Source: Sergeia podlipaevii (taxonomy: Eukaryota; Euglenozoa; Kinetoplastea; Trypanosomatida; Trypanosomatidae). From it: a DNA stretch of 64,000 nt. The translations under genes were made by a program, and so were the position numbers. The notes under the pieces were generated by a model that saw only the letters and a list, made by a program, of their open reading frames with translations, was not told where the DNA came from and did no database searches. The stretch is taken from positions 1 to 64,000 of the forward strand of contig JASANZ010002213.1 in assembly GCA_030849805.1 (NCBI GenBank), in the 5' to 3' direction. Below are positions 28,901-37,434 of this stretch, one piece after another; position 1 is the first letter of the stretch; the number at the start of each line of letters is the position of its first letter.

Positions 28901-31900
28901 CTGGCCGTCAGTTTGCGGCCTACACCCGTTCTTGCCTCCACCTAGCGATGCAGGGCTACTTGCTTGCGTGCAAGCAGCACCTGCGTGAGCCTGTGGATTC
29001 CCTTCTTGCAGATCTTGACGCGAAGAGAGGGGAGAAGCGGTTGGGAGGCAAAAACTTAAAAGATGACGATGACGATGACGAAGAAGCGAGAGAAAGTGGA
29101 TTGGGGAAGGTCAGCAGATCGTGGGCGGACTCGCTGCTTCGCTCGCTTTCCAGTAGCACTCTCAGCCTCTCGCTGGCGCACCTGCGCCGCGCCTCCCTCA
29201 CCGTTGTCACACTTCTCTTTGAGCAATTTCCCGAGGAAGTCATGGCGGCCACTGTGGAGGAGGCTCGATCCTCCTCCTCTCTATCGTCATCCATCGATCT
29301 TCGCCACTCTCTTGTAGGTCGCTACATCGTCGCGCTCAGTGGTAACTCGCAAGGTGTGACGCATGACGCAGCTCGTCAAGGCAGCGGCGTACGTGCGGCG
29401 AGCTACGTTACCCCGATGCTGCGTCTTGTCACCGCCTGGGTGGAGAAGCCCGTCTTCTTTCCCCTCCTCGTTGCATTTCCATCAGAAGTCACCGACACCT
29501 TCGTAGAGGTTTTTGCGGTCAACCCGTACTACGTAGCATCCAGCAGTAATGCCGAGCCCGTGCATCGCGCCTCTAACAAGGCTGTGTACGATGGTCTGCG
29601 CATAGTGACGGATATCCTGCACCAGGGAGATGTGCCGCTGGACGCCTCGCTGATTGAGAGTGGCAGCGATACCGACCAGAAGTCTCACAAGGAAAAGAAG
29701 AAGCACAGCGGCAGTGGCAAGGGCGAAGTCTCGAAGAAGAGCACACGTGCGACGACGGCAGCAGCAGCAGCGGTCGTGACGTTGCAGGATGCTTTCATCG
29801 GTCCGCACATTGTTCCTATATTCACCGCGCTCTACCACCTTGTCGTGAGTGGCACCACAACGGGTACCCCTGACGCAGAGGAGAGCGGGGCGGGGGCGGA
29901 AGGGGTGGTACGTCACCGAGAGGTCTCCACCACTGGAAGTAGGAGGGATCGTACCTCGGTGATGTCCTTCAGTGTTGCCATGTGGCGTGAAATTATCCAA
30001 ACCGTTTCTCTGCTCACCTCCTGCCTTACCTCTAGCGCTAAAAGTGATGTGGCACCGATGCTTGGCAAGCTGCTAGAGATCGCGATGAAGTTTGTGACGC
30101 ACCCTGTGTGTATCGCGGATGCGGCGACGGCGGTCATGGCGAGTGAGGTGATCGCGGGGCTTGTCGGGGAGCTACCACGTGCGGACGCCGTGAGGCACTG
30201 CGCTCCGCTTGCGCATCTCTTCAATGTGGTTGCCAACCCCAAGGCACGCCTTGTGCTCTGCAAAGCCTTTCAGTGCATGGCTGGGAAACTAGTCATTGCG
30301 GATGTTTCTTCTCGATACGGCAACAACGTGGGAGGAAAAGGAGAGGCGAAGGCTGATGAGGGAGAGCAGGTCAATGCCATGGGGGATGCCTTCCAGGCCC
30401 AAGTACGTGCCGTTGGTCATGCCGTTGCCAGTCTCAACAGTTTTGAGGACACCAGCACCATGGAGCGCTACGACTTTGAGCTTCGCTACCACACATACCA
30501 CGCCTTGATAGACTTCTTTGCGAACACGGAAAACGGAGAGGTCAACGCCGAAACGGCAATGACGGCGGCGTCGAGGAGACATCACCGCAGCGCTTCTTCC
30601 CTTCGTAGCGGAAGCGCGAAGCGCAAGTCGAATGCAAACGTGGATGGTAGCACTGTCAAGGACGCAGCGCGTCGCGAGCGCGAGTACACAGCCGAGCAGC
30701 AGGTTCACATCCCTCTTGACCGCGCACTGGCCCCTGTTCTGTGTGTGGAGGCATTCAACGTGCTGGCGGCCAACGTGATGTTCTTTTTGCGCGACCCCGA
30801 AAGCACAATCCGCGCGCTCTCTGGGCAGCTGTTGCACGCTATGATGCGCTACGCTAGTCACAACAACAACAAGGAGGCGATCGCTGATGCGTCAAGTGCA
30901 CGCACCGCTGGGTGTGTTATGTACGATATGCTTGTGCTTGAGCACATTGTGCGTCGCGAGATTCTTTCCTCGCTGCGTCGCGGTGTTGTATCACGTAACG
31001 TTCACATTCGTAATGATCATATGGTCGCCTTCGGTGCTCTCGCTAAGTACTACCCTCGCGACTTTCCCAGCTTTGCCCGCCTGTACGCCACGGATGGTAC
31101 CCAAAGTTTCTACCACAACGTTGGTCATGTGCAACCCAAGTGCCGCCTGCATGCGTTGGCACTTCTGCGCCGTGAGGCTAGCCAGATGAACGTGCGAGAC
31201 CTTTTAAGAGTCTTCGTGCCGTTCCTCATGAGCGCCGTTAAAGATTTTGCTCAGGGTAAGCGGGACCTGCAAAACTTGACCGAGGGCAAGGCGAAGGGGT
31301 ACTGTGATGCGGTGCTCAGCACCATCGCCACCATCACGGAGAAACTACCGTGGGAGGCGTACTACCGCGTCTTGACGCTCTTTTTGTCAAACGCGAGCGC
31401 TAACGCATCGCTGCGGATGCCCATGTTAAGGGGTGTCGTGCAGGTCCTCAACTACTTCCACTTTTTAGACAATGAAGAGGCAAAGGTAGAGAGCGCGGGC
31501 GTGCCAGCGCATGCCGGAATGAAGCAGCAATTCGGCGGCGAGGACGCCGACGATGAAGACGACGACGATGATAACGATGTGGAGGACGATGACGAGGCGG
31601 TATTGGCAGAGGTGCGCGAGAAGCGGCGACAGTTCCGGCACGCGAAGATAACGCAGGTGCTAGAGGCGGACATCCTTCCTCAGCTGTTTCAGTACATTAG
31701 CGAGGGCAAGAAGGCAAAGAAAACGCTTGGCATAGCGGAAGGAGTGGGCAATGCGCACAACATCAATGCGCTCCGTAAAGAGCAAGAGAAGGAGGATAAG
31801 GCGAAGAGCAGTAACGCCATTTTGCAACTCCCCGTGGCAATTGCCATCACGAAGATCGTCAAGAAGTTTCCAGAAGAACGCTTCAACTTTTATGTGGAGC

Positions 31901-34900
31901 ACCTGCTCGATGAAATCATCAAGAAGCTTCGCACCAAGCAAGACAAGCAGCGTGAGAGCGCCAGGCGCATTCTCGGTGCGATGCTGCAGGAGTCAGGCCC
32001 TAGCAAGCTCAAGTTCGTTGTCACCGCACTGAAGGATAACCTCGTTCATGGCTATCAGCTGCATGTACTTGGATACACAGTGGTGACGCTGCTGTACCAG
32101 CTCTACGAGCCCCAGAGCAGCCTGCTGCGTCGCAGTGACAGCAGTGGTGGCAAGCATCCCCACCTGGACCACAAAAAGCCCGGTCGTTTTGCAGTTGACC
32201 CAATTCAAGAGGCACTCGAGGACTCCTCTGCGAAGCGGAGACGCACTGAAGACGACGAAGATGATAAGGACGACAGGCAGCAGCAGAAGCAGCAGCAGCA
32301 GCTCGCAAAGTCAAGAACTCGCTCTGTGGAGCGAGAAGATGATCAGCTGGATGAAGACACACGTGTCGAGGTGGCCGAGGAGGAGTTGATCCGTCAACTT
32401 AACCCACACAGAGTGTCCTTCGACTACGCCTACGGTGTCGACTGCCTCACCGCGATCCTCGACGACCTTCTTGTCATCTTTCTCGATGACTATCTCGGTG
32501 AGGTCGGGATGCAGAAGGAGCAGGTAGAGGTGATGAGTACCATGATGGAGGTGAAGCACAACCGCGCTCTACAAGGCTTCGCGCTTCTCGCACGCCACTG
32601 CAACGCAGGAGTGGTGATGGACTCCTTCTTGCATCGCATCACGTGGGTTTTGACTCCCCCGTCTGATAATAACGTCGCGATTGAGGAACTACACGGCAGT
32701 GCTCGCGCGCGGGCGCTCCTGGTGGAGGAGATGAAGGGCAAGTACCTCGCCGTTAGCAAGAACGCCGGAGCCGACTTGGTCTTTGTCAGCAAGGTGCGGC
32801 TGCTGGCCGTGCGTGTGGCACGCAGTCTCATGGCGAATCCCACAGCAGAGGTGCAGCTCAGCTTTGAGAAGGTGCGCGACTTGCTTAACAAGCACAATGA
32901 ACGACGAGAAGAGAAGATCCGCGCCTTCGAGGCGAAGGACGGCACTCGACGCATCCGCGGCAACGCACACGTGACTATTCACGGCGCCGACAAGAAATCC
33001 TACAAGGAGCAGCTAGACAATAGCTTTCTCCTTGCCCCAGTGCCGGAGAGGGTGGATGTCGACTTCAGCACCCATACCGTGCTCGCGACCCAGCAAAAGC
33101 AGAAGTTGCGCGCGTACAAGGGTCGGTATGGCAAGGAGGTACGCGAGGCTGCCAAGGACTTTTACCGAGAGGACCCCACCGCCGCCGTGGTGCTCGACAC
33201 GCTGGACGAATTTTTGCTGAAGTACCTACTGAGCGTATTGAAGCGAGTGCTTGGCATTGGTAAAGAGAAACACTACTCTAAGGCGGCTGTGCAGCTGGAC
33301 TTGCTGCGCCGCAAGGCACACGCTGCCACGGTTGGGGAGCTGAGCGATGTAGAGGACGATGGCGCGCAAGAAGAGAAGGAGCTGGAGGGGCAGCTGCGAG
33401 AGGACAAGTGGGAAGCCGAAAACGCCAATGAAAATGCCAACGACGGAAGGACGGAGGAGGAAGAGCGTGATGCGGACGATGTAGGGAGCAACGAGGAGGA
33501 CGAGGATGCCCTGGATCCTCAGGAGCTCGATGACGAAGAAGAGGACGCACTAGGTCACTTTGTGGCAGCTCAGGAAGCGGCGGAGGAAGAGGAGACACAC
33601 AATTGTGGCAACAGTACTGTCTTAACCGCCTTAAGGAAAACAAAGAAGAAGCCGCAAGCGCCAAACACAGCTGACCTCGCCGCTGCCTTCACGCGTGAGC
33701 ATCGTGATCTTCTCGAATCGCTCGTGAAGGTGGTTTTGACCACGCTCGAAGGTGAAGGCGGTGACCCTGTTGTGGCCAACGCCCTGGACTGCCTTCTTGC
33801 TCTTGTCTCGTTGCGTCCGCCTCTGGACGCGGTCAAGGCGCTTGATACGGAGATGTTTGACACGATCACCAGCTTCTTTGCTCGTGGTGGCGCGATCAAA
33901 CAGCGTGCGATGCGTGTCTGCTCCGCGGTCATCTCCCACCAGAAGTTTGCGTTAAAACCCGACCAGGCCAGTCGTCTTGTGCAGCTCGCGCGCGCGGAGA
34001 TTATGGACCGCAGTGAGTTCTTGCCCATGGCCCTCGGCCTCTTGTATGCGGTGATGGGCAAGCACGTGCACGTGGCCGATGTCTACGACATGATCGACAT
34101 CATCACGGAGATGCTTGTGCACTTGGGAGCTAAACGAATTATTAGAAACCGCTGCGTGCTCATCTTGGTGCGCTTCCTCACGGAGTACAAACTGACCCCT
34201 GACAAGTTCCGCTCTCACATCGATCTCTTCTGCAAAAACCTAGACTATCCAGATCTCGCCGGCCGTCTCGCGCTGCTTGACCTCCTTGATGCCCTCATTT
34301 CTCGCCTGCCGACGGTGGTGCTCCGCAGTGAGGCCCCTGTTCTGCTGGTGCCGTTATCCGCGACACTGACTGGTGGTGAGTGGCGTGAGAGTCGCGAGAA
34401 GGCCGGTGCTGTTTTGCAAAACCTCGTCAAGAACGCCGGCGTGGATGTCCTAGTGCCGCTCCTGGAGAGCCGCATGGCTCCATCGCAGTCACGTCCTGTG
34501 CGCGGCGATACCATGCAGACCTGGGCAGTGTTGATTACTGGTATTGCCAAGGCGCATGGCCTGACCCATGACGTCGTTGGGGCTTCCGCAGCAGCAGCAA
34601 CAGCGTTAGATGAAGAGGAGCAAGATGCTTTTCTCTCGTGCTGCTTATGGTCGCTCCCGAGTGTGCTGGAGGGCTGCATGTTTGATCAAGTTGCCTCCAC
34701 AGGGCGAGACAAGACGTACGAGGAGCTCTCCGCCAAGGCCAAGGAGAAGGCTGAGCTGAAGGGGTGGACTTACATCTACTACAGCCTTCGGTGCATGGAG
34801 TCAATGTGCGCCGCTGCACCAGAGCGGCTCTATCCTCACATCGCGAAGAAACTCGTGCCATGCCTTATCCATCGACTCACCACTCACGCACACACGTGGG

Positions 34901-36144
34901 TGCAGGCGGCAGCTCTGAGAATTCTCAGAGGATACTGTTACGGCTTTGCGGAGGTGCACAGCGGTTTCCTGCAGGATGACTGGACAGTTGTGTCCTCGAT
35001 GCCAGACGAGGCGGAGGAGGGGGGCGATGCCGTTGCTGAAGGAGGAGGAGTCGATGGGATGCCACTTGTGTTGAAGCTGTGCCATCAGCGCTTATTGGCC
35101 TCGAACGCATCCGCGTCTCTGAGCCTTTCTGGCTATCAGAAGCTTTTTGTGGAGATCGCGACCGCGCTCAAACGCCTCCTTGCCCGCGTCGCCGCCTCTG
35201 ACGTCTCCAATGAGAAGTACACGGCGCATCGCACCATGCAGAACCCTGCGCGGGCGGAGAGCCTCAAGATTATGGTGTGGCTTACGAAGGCTCTTGAGCG
35301 AATTGCGATGGTGATGACAATACAGTTCCACAGCAGCACTGTGGCGGTGTGCACATTTCTTGATCGACAGTACGCGCTGCTGCGAAGACAGATGGAGTCC
35401 ATCGCCGCCCCAATGCTCCGGCAGAACAGCGTGGTGAACTACATGGTGCGCACAGCAACGCTCATCCAGTTTCTTGGTGGCTTCATCACGGTGCTGCCGC
35501 GTCTCGCGCCGGCACCAGCGGCATCAGCCCAGAGATTCGAAGGGGACGAAGAAGAAGAAGAAGTCACAGGAGAAGTAGAAGAGGAGGAATGTGTGTGGAT
35601 GCTGCGTGAGAAATTCAACGCCGCTGCACGCGGTCTCGCCCAGCACAGCATTCAAGCACTGCAGTTTGCAGATAAGACCGTGGCGCCGCTGCTTGAGAAA
35701 GGCGTCGCCGCCTCACCGATTTCAGGCATGATCTCTATCTTTGCCAATCAGGCGACGAGTGTCGTGAAGCAGCAACTGGAGGATCGCAGAGGTCTCTTTG
35801 CCGTTCGCGCGGCGCCACGCAAGACACATCTTGTTGTTGCTACGGCGACGACTACGAGCGACGAAAGCAAGAAAAAGAAGGAGATAAAAAAGATGGCGAC
35901 GCTTAGCCGCAAGCGCGCCAGAGAGGAGGAGGAAGGCGAAGAAGAAGAGGTGGGTGCTGAAGCTGTAGCAGATGCCAATGATGACGCGCCGCCGCTGGAT
36001 GTGGTGCTGGCGCACTTCATTACGAGCATCGCAGCTGTGCGGGACACAAAGCGCTTTAAGCAGATTGAGCGCGAAGTACGGGTTTCTCAGAAGCGCACAC
36101 GTCGGCAGATGAGCATGGCCGATAAGCAAGGCGGTCGACGTTAA
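22954..36144 (+). CDS. UTP20: UTP20/DRIM, giant HEAT-repeat SSU processome protein
   Basis: The protein is 4396 residues, start ATG 22954 (MPPKKRGHNL, basic), stop TAA 36142-36144. The N-terminal block (about 65-280) has the UTP20 pattern: ELQEQLLMHTSKDFKQFRWE, then a helix with FARDMQANFLPYFEVFQKAV and YIRRLSAELLAFLGRM. A later block at about 2680-3050 also fits (NVHIRNDHMVAFGALAKYYP; LPVAIAITKIVKKFPEERF; KQRESARRILGAMLQESGP; NLVHGYQLHVLGYTVVTLLY), as does a C-terminal HEAT block near 3970 (THTWVQAAALRILRGYC) and a basic tail. UTP20 is a nucleolar component of the U3 processome needed for 18S rRNA maturation. Yeast and human proteins are about 2500 and 2800 residues; the excess here lies largely in acidic and Ser/Asn/Gln-rich inserts, for example near 310-330, 1135-1145, 2860-2880 and 3440-3540. 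The family call is secure. Confidence 0.92.
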   Translation: MPPKKRGHNLTGKNKLFRHAVEHVHVGVGHTVLGNLSLQLAVGPKTGASSSSSNDLSVTGRQDALLADRPAFYIELQEQLLMHTSKDFKQFRWEMLEHCETKPLFYHNHRQIAEKLLVCLLSRTGGSYSTKSKNDARGKRGRKGSESDDTSSDKGLTSDGFEAFVRLTIAFARDMQANFLPYFEVFQKAVQAGLYDKNGRLIVDTTRLQLVYAAQAAWCREMLDYWCVPAHAALCRSVIRLYVDQMRDTKEYIRRLSAELLAFLGRMCRPLIPLIAEEAAGDILTSFEHFAVGKEQELLVVAGDGDEEGDDGDEEDDEGEQPGMTDESKKSKALAHGPSIAAGKIWSEAHLREYIRDLLPSHPVHDGLVFFAAELFRGIKGSLNSSFESHYVRLLECFLIVDASARAKLGKKGEPLASYLDEYDSDEEDTSEMEDDSASGNNEGQRTHKKKRKGKVVDAVHATRWTSVLLSVPATHQNTDASLDSTDQDAEGATCVGPQCIRVAHSLIREFGSSVLGNALQAMLYETRKNSRGGHHEEDDEDSDVSSNEDSAEEKNEHSDLASLDMDGDMRPTHRLLTTVSACMQPLCSHSVRLLGALLNAAGYYLWSDRREVAALKKVAGDMRNCLREVVGEKKKVATAKDVSSTTSAVQIQEAAHSSTSSHVLREPLPYAAAVLELLHPLCVAPYVPRRELSAQLQKCFLPVGRAAVSAIQQQQQQPCAAGVHREVMKKTTSKTIGNEQCDSSTSSFVSSSFAAAAFETEEKAQLALFAFAQDVLQKNYSLCLAEERRMAEEVLLLRAEKQQAGKGSDDDEEDGREDAYAAEEEGRGDGLGFAKSGARSSNNSSHGYHHVTTATSSISFTVQSNLTPLALTLLHGICLASWQRDGGYLAEALHPTSSTQIEETTAISSTPSTHEQKKKNSKRAEADASHYHHDGDYCEEVRKGMAMSYALQQRCIQRAVLLARIASDRTEHMPCSPLQQLLRLRPASATPHTATTATEGSSSDGASKPEAGMEFSFALQRLLLHLAQLFVRLKACTNISRTSPKKKEKSTNHGSHDTHAATSGRLLHFYSAQEAAELLACALPLVGSLSQISKAAAASVTSSGSRSLQDALLAVLESIKSSNSNNNNNNNNGSNIHESSLLSADEYALYAHISSLLVNLSSSISSSTAGGSGGATGGGGSKKALKNKKATTSAMTEQDMERQATSLKHLSGTIAMLAKGFAISTEGGTSTHHQHNHSEEERLQLVRGAEVLIRSLLTCLGLDVLEREEEAGAERAEKAAAASSSSSTALSKHTRRALGALRHALSDDTQQLFVNAILMESLVAPAQPLRLLSLRLLRLLCHPQLDEATERLVGLSAIEPQFFTALLQAEEFNPLSQTGNLDGIKQALTRMTFSAEAGQIVDPLQRTILARAMIGMLYVKFSGAWEAAMRILTSLVSQERTSLLPPPSSATAAGSSHHNNARDRDEDDMDSTVGEEEKEERDEATVDGKKAVALKRLDPIVWDTVIRRYAHLLIFGDVIGRGKTTAATTAVNDGGDAFGEEDKEKQERHLLDSSNAAAASASPVDLDAPSCMLKALVASAVAELVSLENHAGCLYRLRLTDQQRHEKGELASKAFSSAQYAVAAETLVDLTTEDGELLSWSRHWSGNTAHEDEAQNARNNRKKSTSAKYTGTAAALTGRSTDRATLAQTFLAGLADMMKSGSPYDKKLCLIEDVLLELVSIQRNEHPSGLTQLKRLDDRIALAMRACSVAPSTVISSGQRKRSSGGNSNTGGVPQAILDSLDARNETLKTLFISYVSDANGKLQRAAIDNLKRLKVEPFCTYHAQLTPYCDVLKSLFAFLSSFHVESDVEPHSRADYVSVALAISLPKLVVKVSKEKRKDQAVLSRRLMSFLSHLPSSATTTTTGGRGNTAITEVLDKLVQRLIFARVAPSTGALQVTSFDFLAEWNRRVQARENHCARRLERLIKQLLNAIRLLESLLHATGRQFAAYTRSCLHLAMQGYLLACKQHLREPVDSLLADLDAKRGEKRLGGKNLKDDDDDDEEARESGLGKVSRSWADSLLRSLSSSTLSLSLAHLRRASLTVVTLLFEQFPEEVMAATVEEARSSSSLSSSIDLRHSLVGRYIVALSGNSQGVTHDAARQGSGVRAASYVTPMLRLVTAWVEKPVFFPLLVAFPSEVTDTFVEVFAVNPYYVASSSNAEPVHRASNKAVYDGLRIVTDILHQGDVPLDASLIESGSDTDQKSHKEKKKHSGSGKGEVSKKSTRATTAAAAAVVTLQDAFIGPHIVPIFTALYHLVVSGTTTGTPDAEESGAGAEGVVRHREVSTTGSRRDRTSVMSFSVAMWREIIQTVSLLTSCLTSSAKSDVAPMLGKLLEIAMKFVTHPVCIADAATAVMASEVIAGLVGELPRADAVRHCAPLAHLFNVVANPKARLVLCKAFQCMAGKLVIADVSSRYGNNVGGKGEAKADEGEQVNAMGDAFQAQVRAVGHAVASLNSFEDTSTMERYDFELRYHTYHALIDFFANTENGEVNAETAMTAASRRHHRSASSLRSGSAKRKSNANVDGSTVKDAARREREYTAEQQVHIPLDRALAPVLCVEAFNVLAANVMFFLRDPESTIRALSGQLLHAMMRYASHNNNKEAIADASSARTAGCVMYDMLVLEHIVRREILSSLRRGVVSRNVHIRNDHMVAFGALAKYYPRDFPSFARLYATDGTQSFYHNVGHVQPKCRLHALALLRREASQMNVRDLLRVFVPFLMSAVKDFAQGKRDLQNLTEGKAKGYCDAVLSTIATITEKLPWEAYYRVLTLFLSNASANASLRMPMLRGVVQVLNYFHFLDNEEAKVESAGVPAHAGMKQQFGGEDADDEDDDDDNDVEDDDEAVLAEVREKRRQFRHAKITQVLEADILPQLFQYISEGKKAKKTLGIAEGVGNAHNINALRKEQEKEDKAKSSNAILQLPVAIAITKIVKKFPEERFNFYVEHLLDEIIKKLRTKQDKQRESARRILGAMLQESGPSKLKFVVTALKDNLVHGYQLHVLGYTVVTLLYQLYEPQSSLLRRSDSSGGKHPHLDHKKPGRFAVDPIQEALEDSSAKRRRTEDDEDDKDDRQQQKQQQQLAKSRTRSVEREDDQLDEDTRVEVAEEELIRQLNPHRVSFDYAYGVDCLTAILDDLLVIFLDDYLGEVGMQKEQVEVMSTMMEVKHNRALQGFALLARHCNAGVVMDSFLHRITWVLTPPSDNNVAIEELHGSARARALLVEEMKGKYLAVSKNAGADLVFVSKVRLLAVRVARSLMANPTAEVQLSFEKVRDLLNKHNERREEKIRAFEAKDGTRRIRGNAHVTIHGADKKSYKEQLDNSFLLAPVPERVDVDFSTHTVLATQQKQKLRAYKGRYGKEVREAAKDFYREDPTAAVVLDTLDEFLLKYLLSVLKRVLGIGKEKHYSKAAVQLDLLRRKAHAATVGELSDVEDDGAQEEKELEGQLREDKWEAENANENANDGRTEEEERDADDVGSNEEDEDALDPQELDDEEEDALGHFVAAQEAAEEEETHNCGNSTVLTALRKTKKKPQAPNTADLAAAFTREHRDLLESLVKVVLTTLEGEGGDPVVANALDCLLALVSLRPPLDAVKALDTEMFDTITSFFARGGAIKQRAMRVCSAVISHQKFALKPDQASRLVQLARAEIMDRSEFLPMALGLLYAVMGKHVHVADVYDMIDIITEMLVHLGAKRIIRNRCVLILVRFLTEYKLTPDKFRSHIDLFCKNLDYPDLAGRLALLDLLDALISRLPTVVLRSEAPVLLVPLSATLTGGEWRESREKAGAVLQNLVKNAGVDVLVPLLESRMAPSQSRPVRGDTMQTWAVLITGIAKAHGLTHDVVGASAAAATALDEEEQDAFLSCCLWSLPSVLEGCMFDQVASTGRDKTYEELSAKAKEKAELKGWTYIYYSLRCMESMCAAAPERLYPHIAKKLVPCLIHRLTTHAHTWVQAAALRILRGYCYGFAEVHSGFLQDDWTVVSSMPDEAEEGGDAVAEGGGVDGMPLVLKLCHQRLLASNASASLSLSGYQKLFVEIATALKRLLARVAASDVSNEKYTAHRTMQNPARAESLKIMVWLTKALERIAMVMTIQFHSSTVAVCTFLDRQYALLRRQMESIAAPMLRQNSVVNYMVRTATLIQFLGGFITVLPRLAPAPAASAQRFEGDEEEEEVTGEVEEEECVWMLREKFNAAARGLAQHSIQALQFADKTVAPLLEKGVAASPISGMISIFANQATSVVKQQLEDRRGLFAVRAAPRKTHLVVATATTTSDESKKKKEIKKMATLSRKRAREEEEGEEEEVGAEAVADANDDAPPLDVVLAHFITSIAAVRDTKRFKQIEREVRVSQKRTRRQMSMADKQGGRR
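26331..26352 (+). repeat. AAC repeat encoding polyAsn in UTP20
   Basis: An in-frame AAC repeat encodes about eight consecutive Asn within a linker between HEAT helices of UTP20. It is one of several expanded triplet tracts that lengthen this protein. Confidence 0.85.
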
Positions 36145-37434
36145 GGGACAGTAGTAAATGTGAGTGAGTGAATGTTTTTTCTTCTTCTTCTTTTGTCAGA
36201 TAAAAGTAACCCGTTTTTTTTTGTTGTTATTGTTGTTGTTGCTTGTTTGTTTCATAAAGCAGCATAATGTTATGTAAGGGGGGGAGGGGGAAGATAGGGA
36301 GAAATAGCAACTTGGACTTTTGAAAAAAATAAAGTCAAATGAAGTGTCTTGTTAGCTTCTCTTCTTTTTTTGTTGTTGTATTCCCCCCCCCCTCCCCCAC
36401 CTCTCTTGAGTTACTTTTAATTTTTTTTTTCTATAAACGCTTTTAAATAAACAATCACTATTACCTACGCTTAAGATATACAAGAGTCAATAAAAAAAAA
36501 AAAGTGTGACCTATATATATTTATATATTGCAATCTGCAGAAGAATATACCCTTGTGAATTCTTCGTGGCAGCGAGGCTACCTTATGAATTATAATTATT
36601 ACTATTATTCTCCTTTTTTGCTGATGCCCTTTCTTTCTTTACAAATGATGATTATTATTTTTTTTTTGAACCTCTTCTTTTCGCGTTCTTTCCTTTTTTT
36701 TTTTCTTTTTTGGATTAGTGTTTAAAGATTGAGGGAGTTGTGCTGGTAGAAAGGGTAGGGGATTTCTACTCTTTTACTAATTTTTCTGCCTTTTTTTTCT
36801 ATCTATTGATTATATAAAATAGAAGAAGAAGCTGAGGCACTCACTTAGTAACAGCATATAGTTACATACATAGATATTGCTGAGGCAGACAGTGCGCAAA
36901 AATCGATAGCATCCTTTCACTTTTTTCTCTTTGTTTCCATTTCGAATATACGGAAGAATTGGAAGTTAGGACACTATTATTACTATTTTTCTTTTTTTTA
37001 AAAAAAAAAAAGAGGAGTAAGTCAGTGTTATAGGTCTGTGCGCTATTGCAGTTTACTTTTTTCGCACGCTGTTCTGTCCACCCGCTATTACATTCACTTC
37101 GTTGCTATTATTGTTGTTGTTATTGCTTTTTCTTTCTTTCTTTTTTTTTGCTACTATAGTTTTATCATTATTATTATTCATATTTCCTGCTTTTTCTTTT
37201 CCTATATTCGTCACAGAAGTGGCTTACCCTTTTTTTATATTTGCAGGCCATTTCTGAGCGAAAAAATTGGAAAAAAAAACGCCGATTGATACTCCCTTTT
37301 ATTGTTAATTCTAGGGAAAAACCGAAAATAAGGTGGAGGAAAGAAAGAAAAAAAAAAAGAAGAATTTTATATTATCGGAAGAGCGACAAAGAGAAAGAAA
37401 GAGAGAGAAAGGGCAAAGGAAAAAGCATTTTTGA
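36145..37434. other. 1.3-kb intergenic region without a supported gene
   Basis: This is one of the two longest gaps. It contains a GTT repeat at about 36221-36241, G-run 36279-36291, C-run 36383-36398, A-run 36491-36503, repeated poly-T tracts (36659-36668, 36692-36714, 36988-36998, 37139-37149), TTA repeats near 37167 and a purine-rich leader 37331-37420. Open frames are only Phe/Leu/Tyr/Ile-rich translations of these tracts. No RNA gene was recognised. Confidence 0.6.
37224..37246 (+). promoter_or_regulatory. Candidate spliced-leader acceptor for the 1483-aa gene
   Basis: The tract at 37224-37242 ends in TTTGCAG, with AG at 37245-37246, a good acceptor. The leader is 188 bases, very purine-rich, and its first ATG is the predicted start at 37435. 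Confidence 0.55.
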
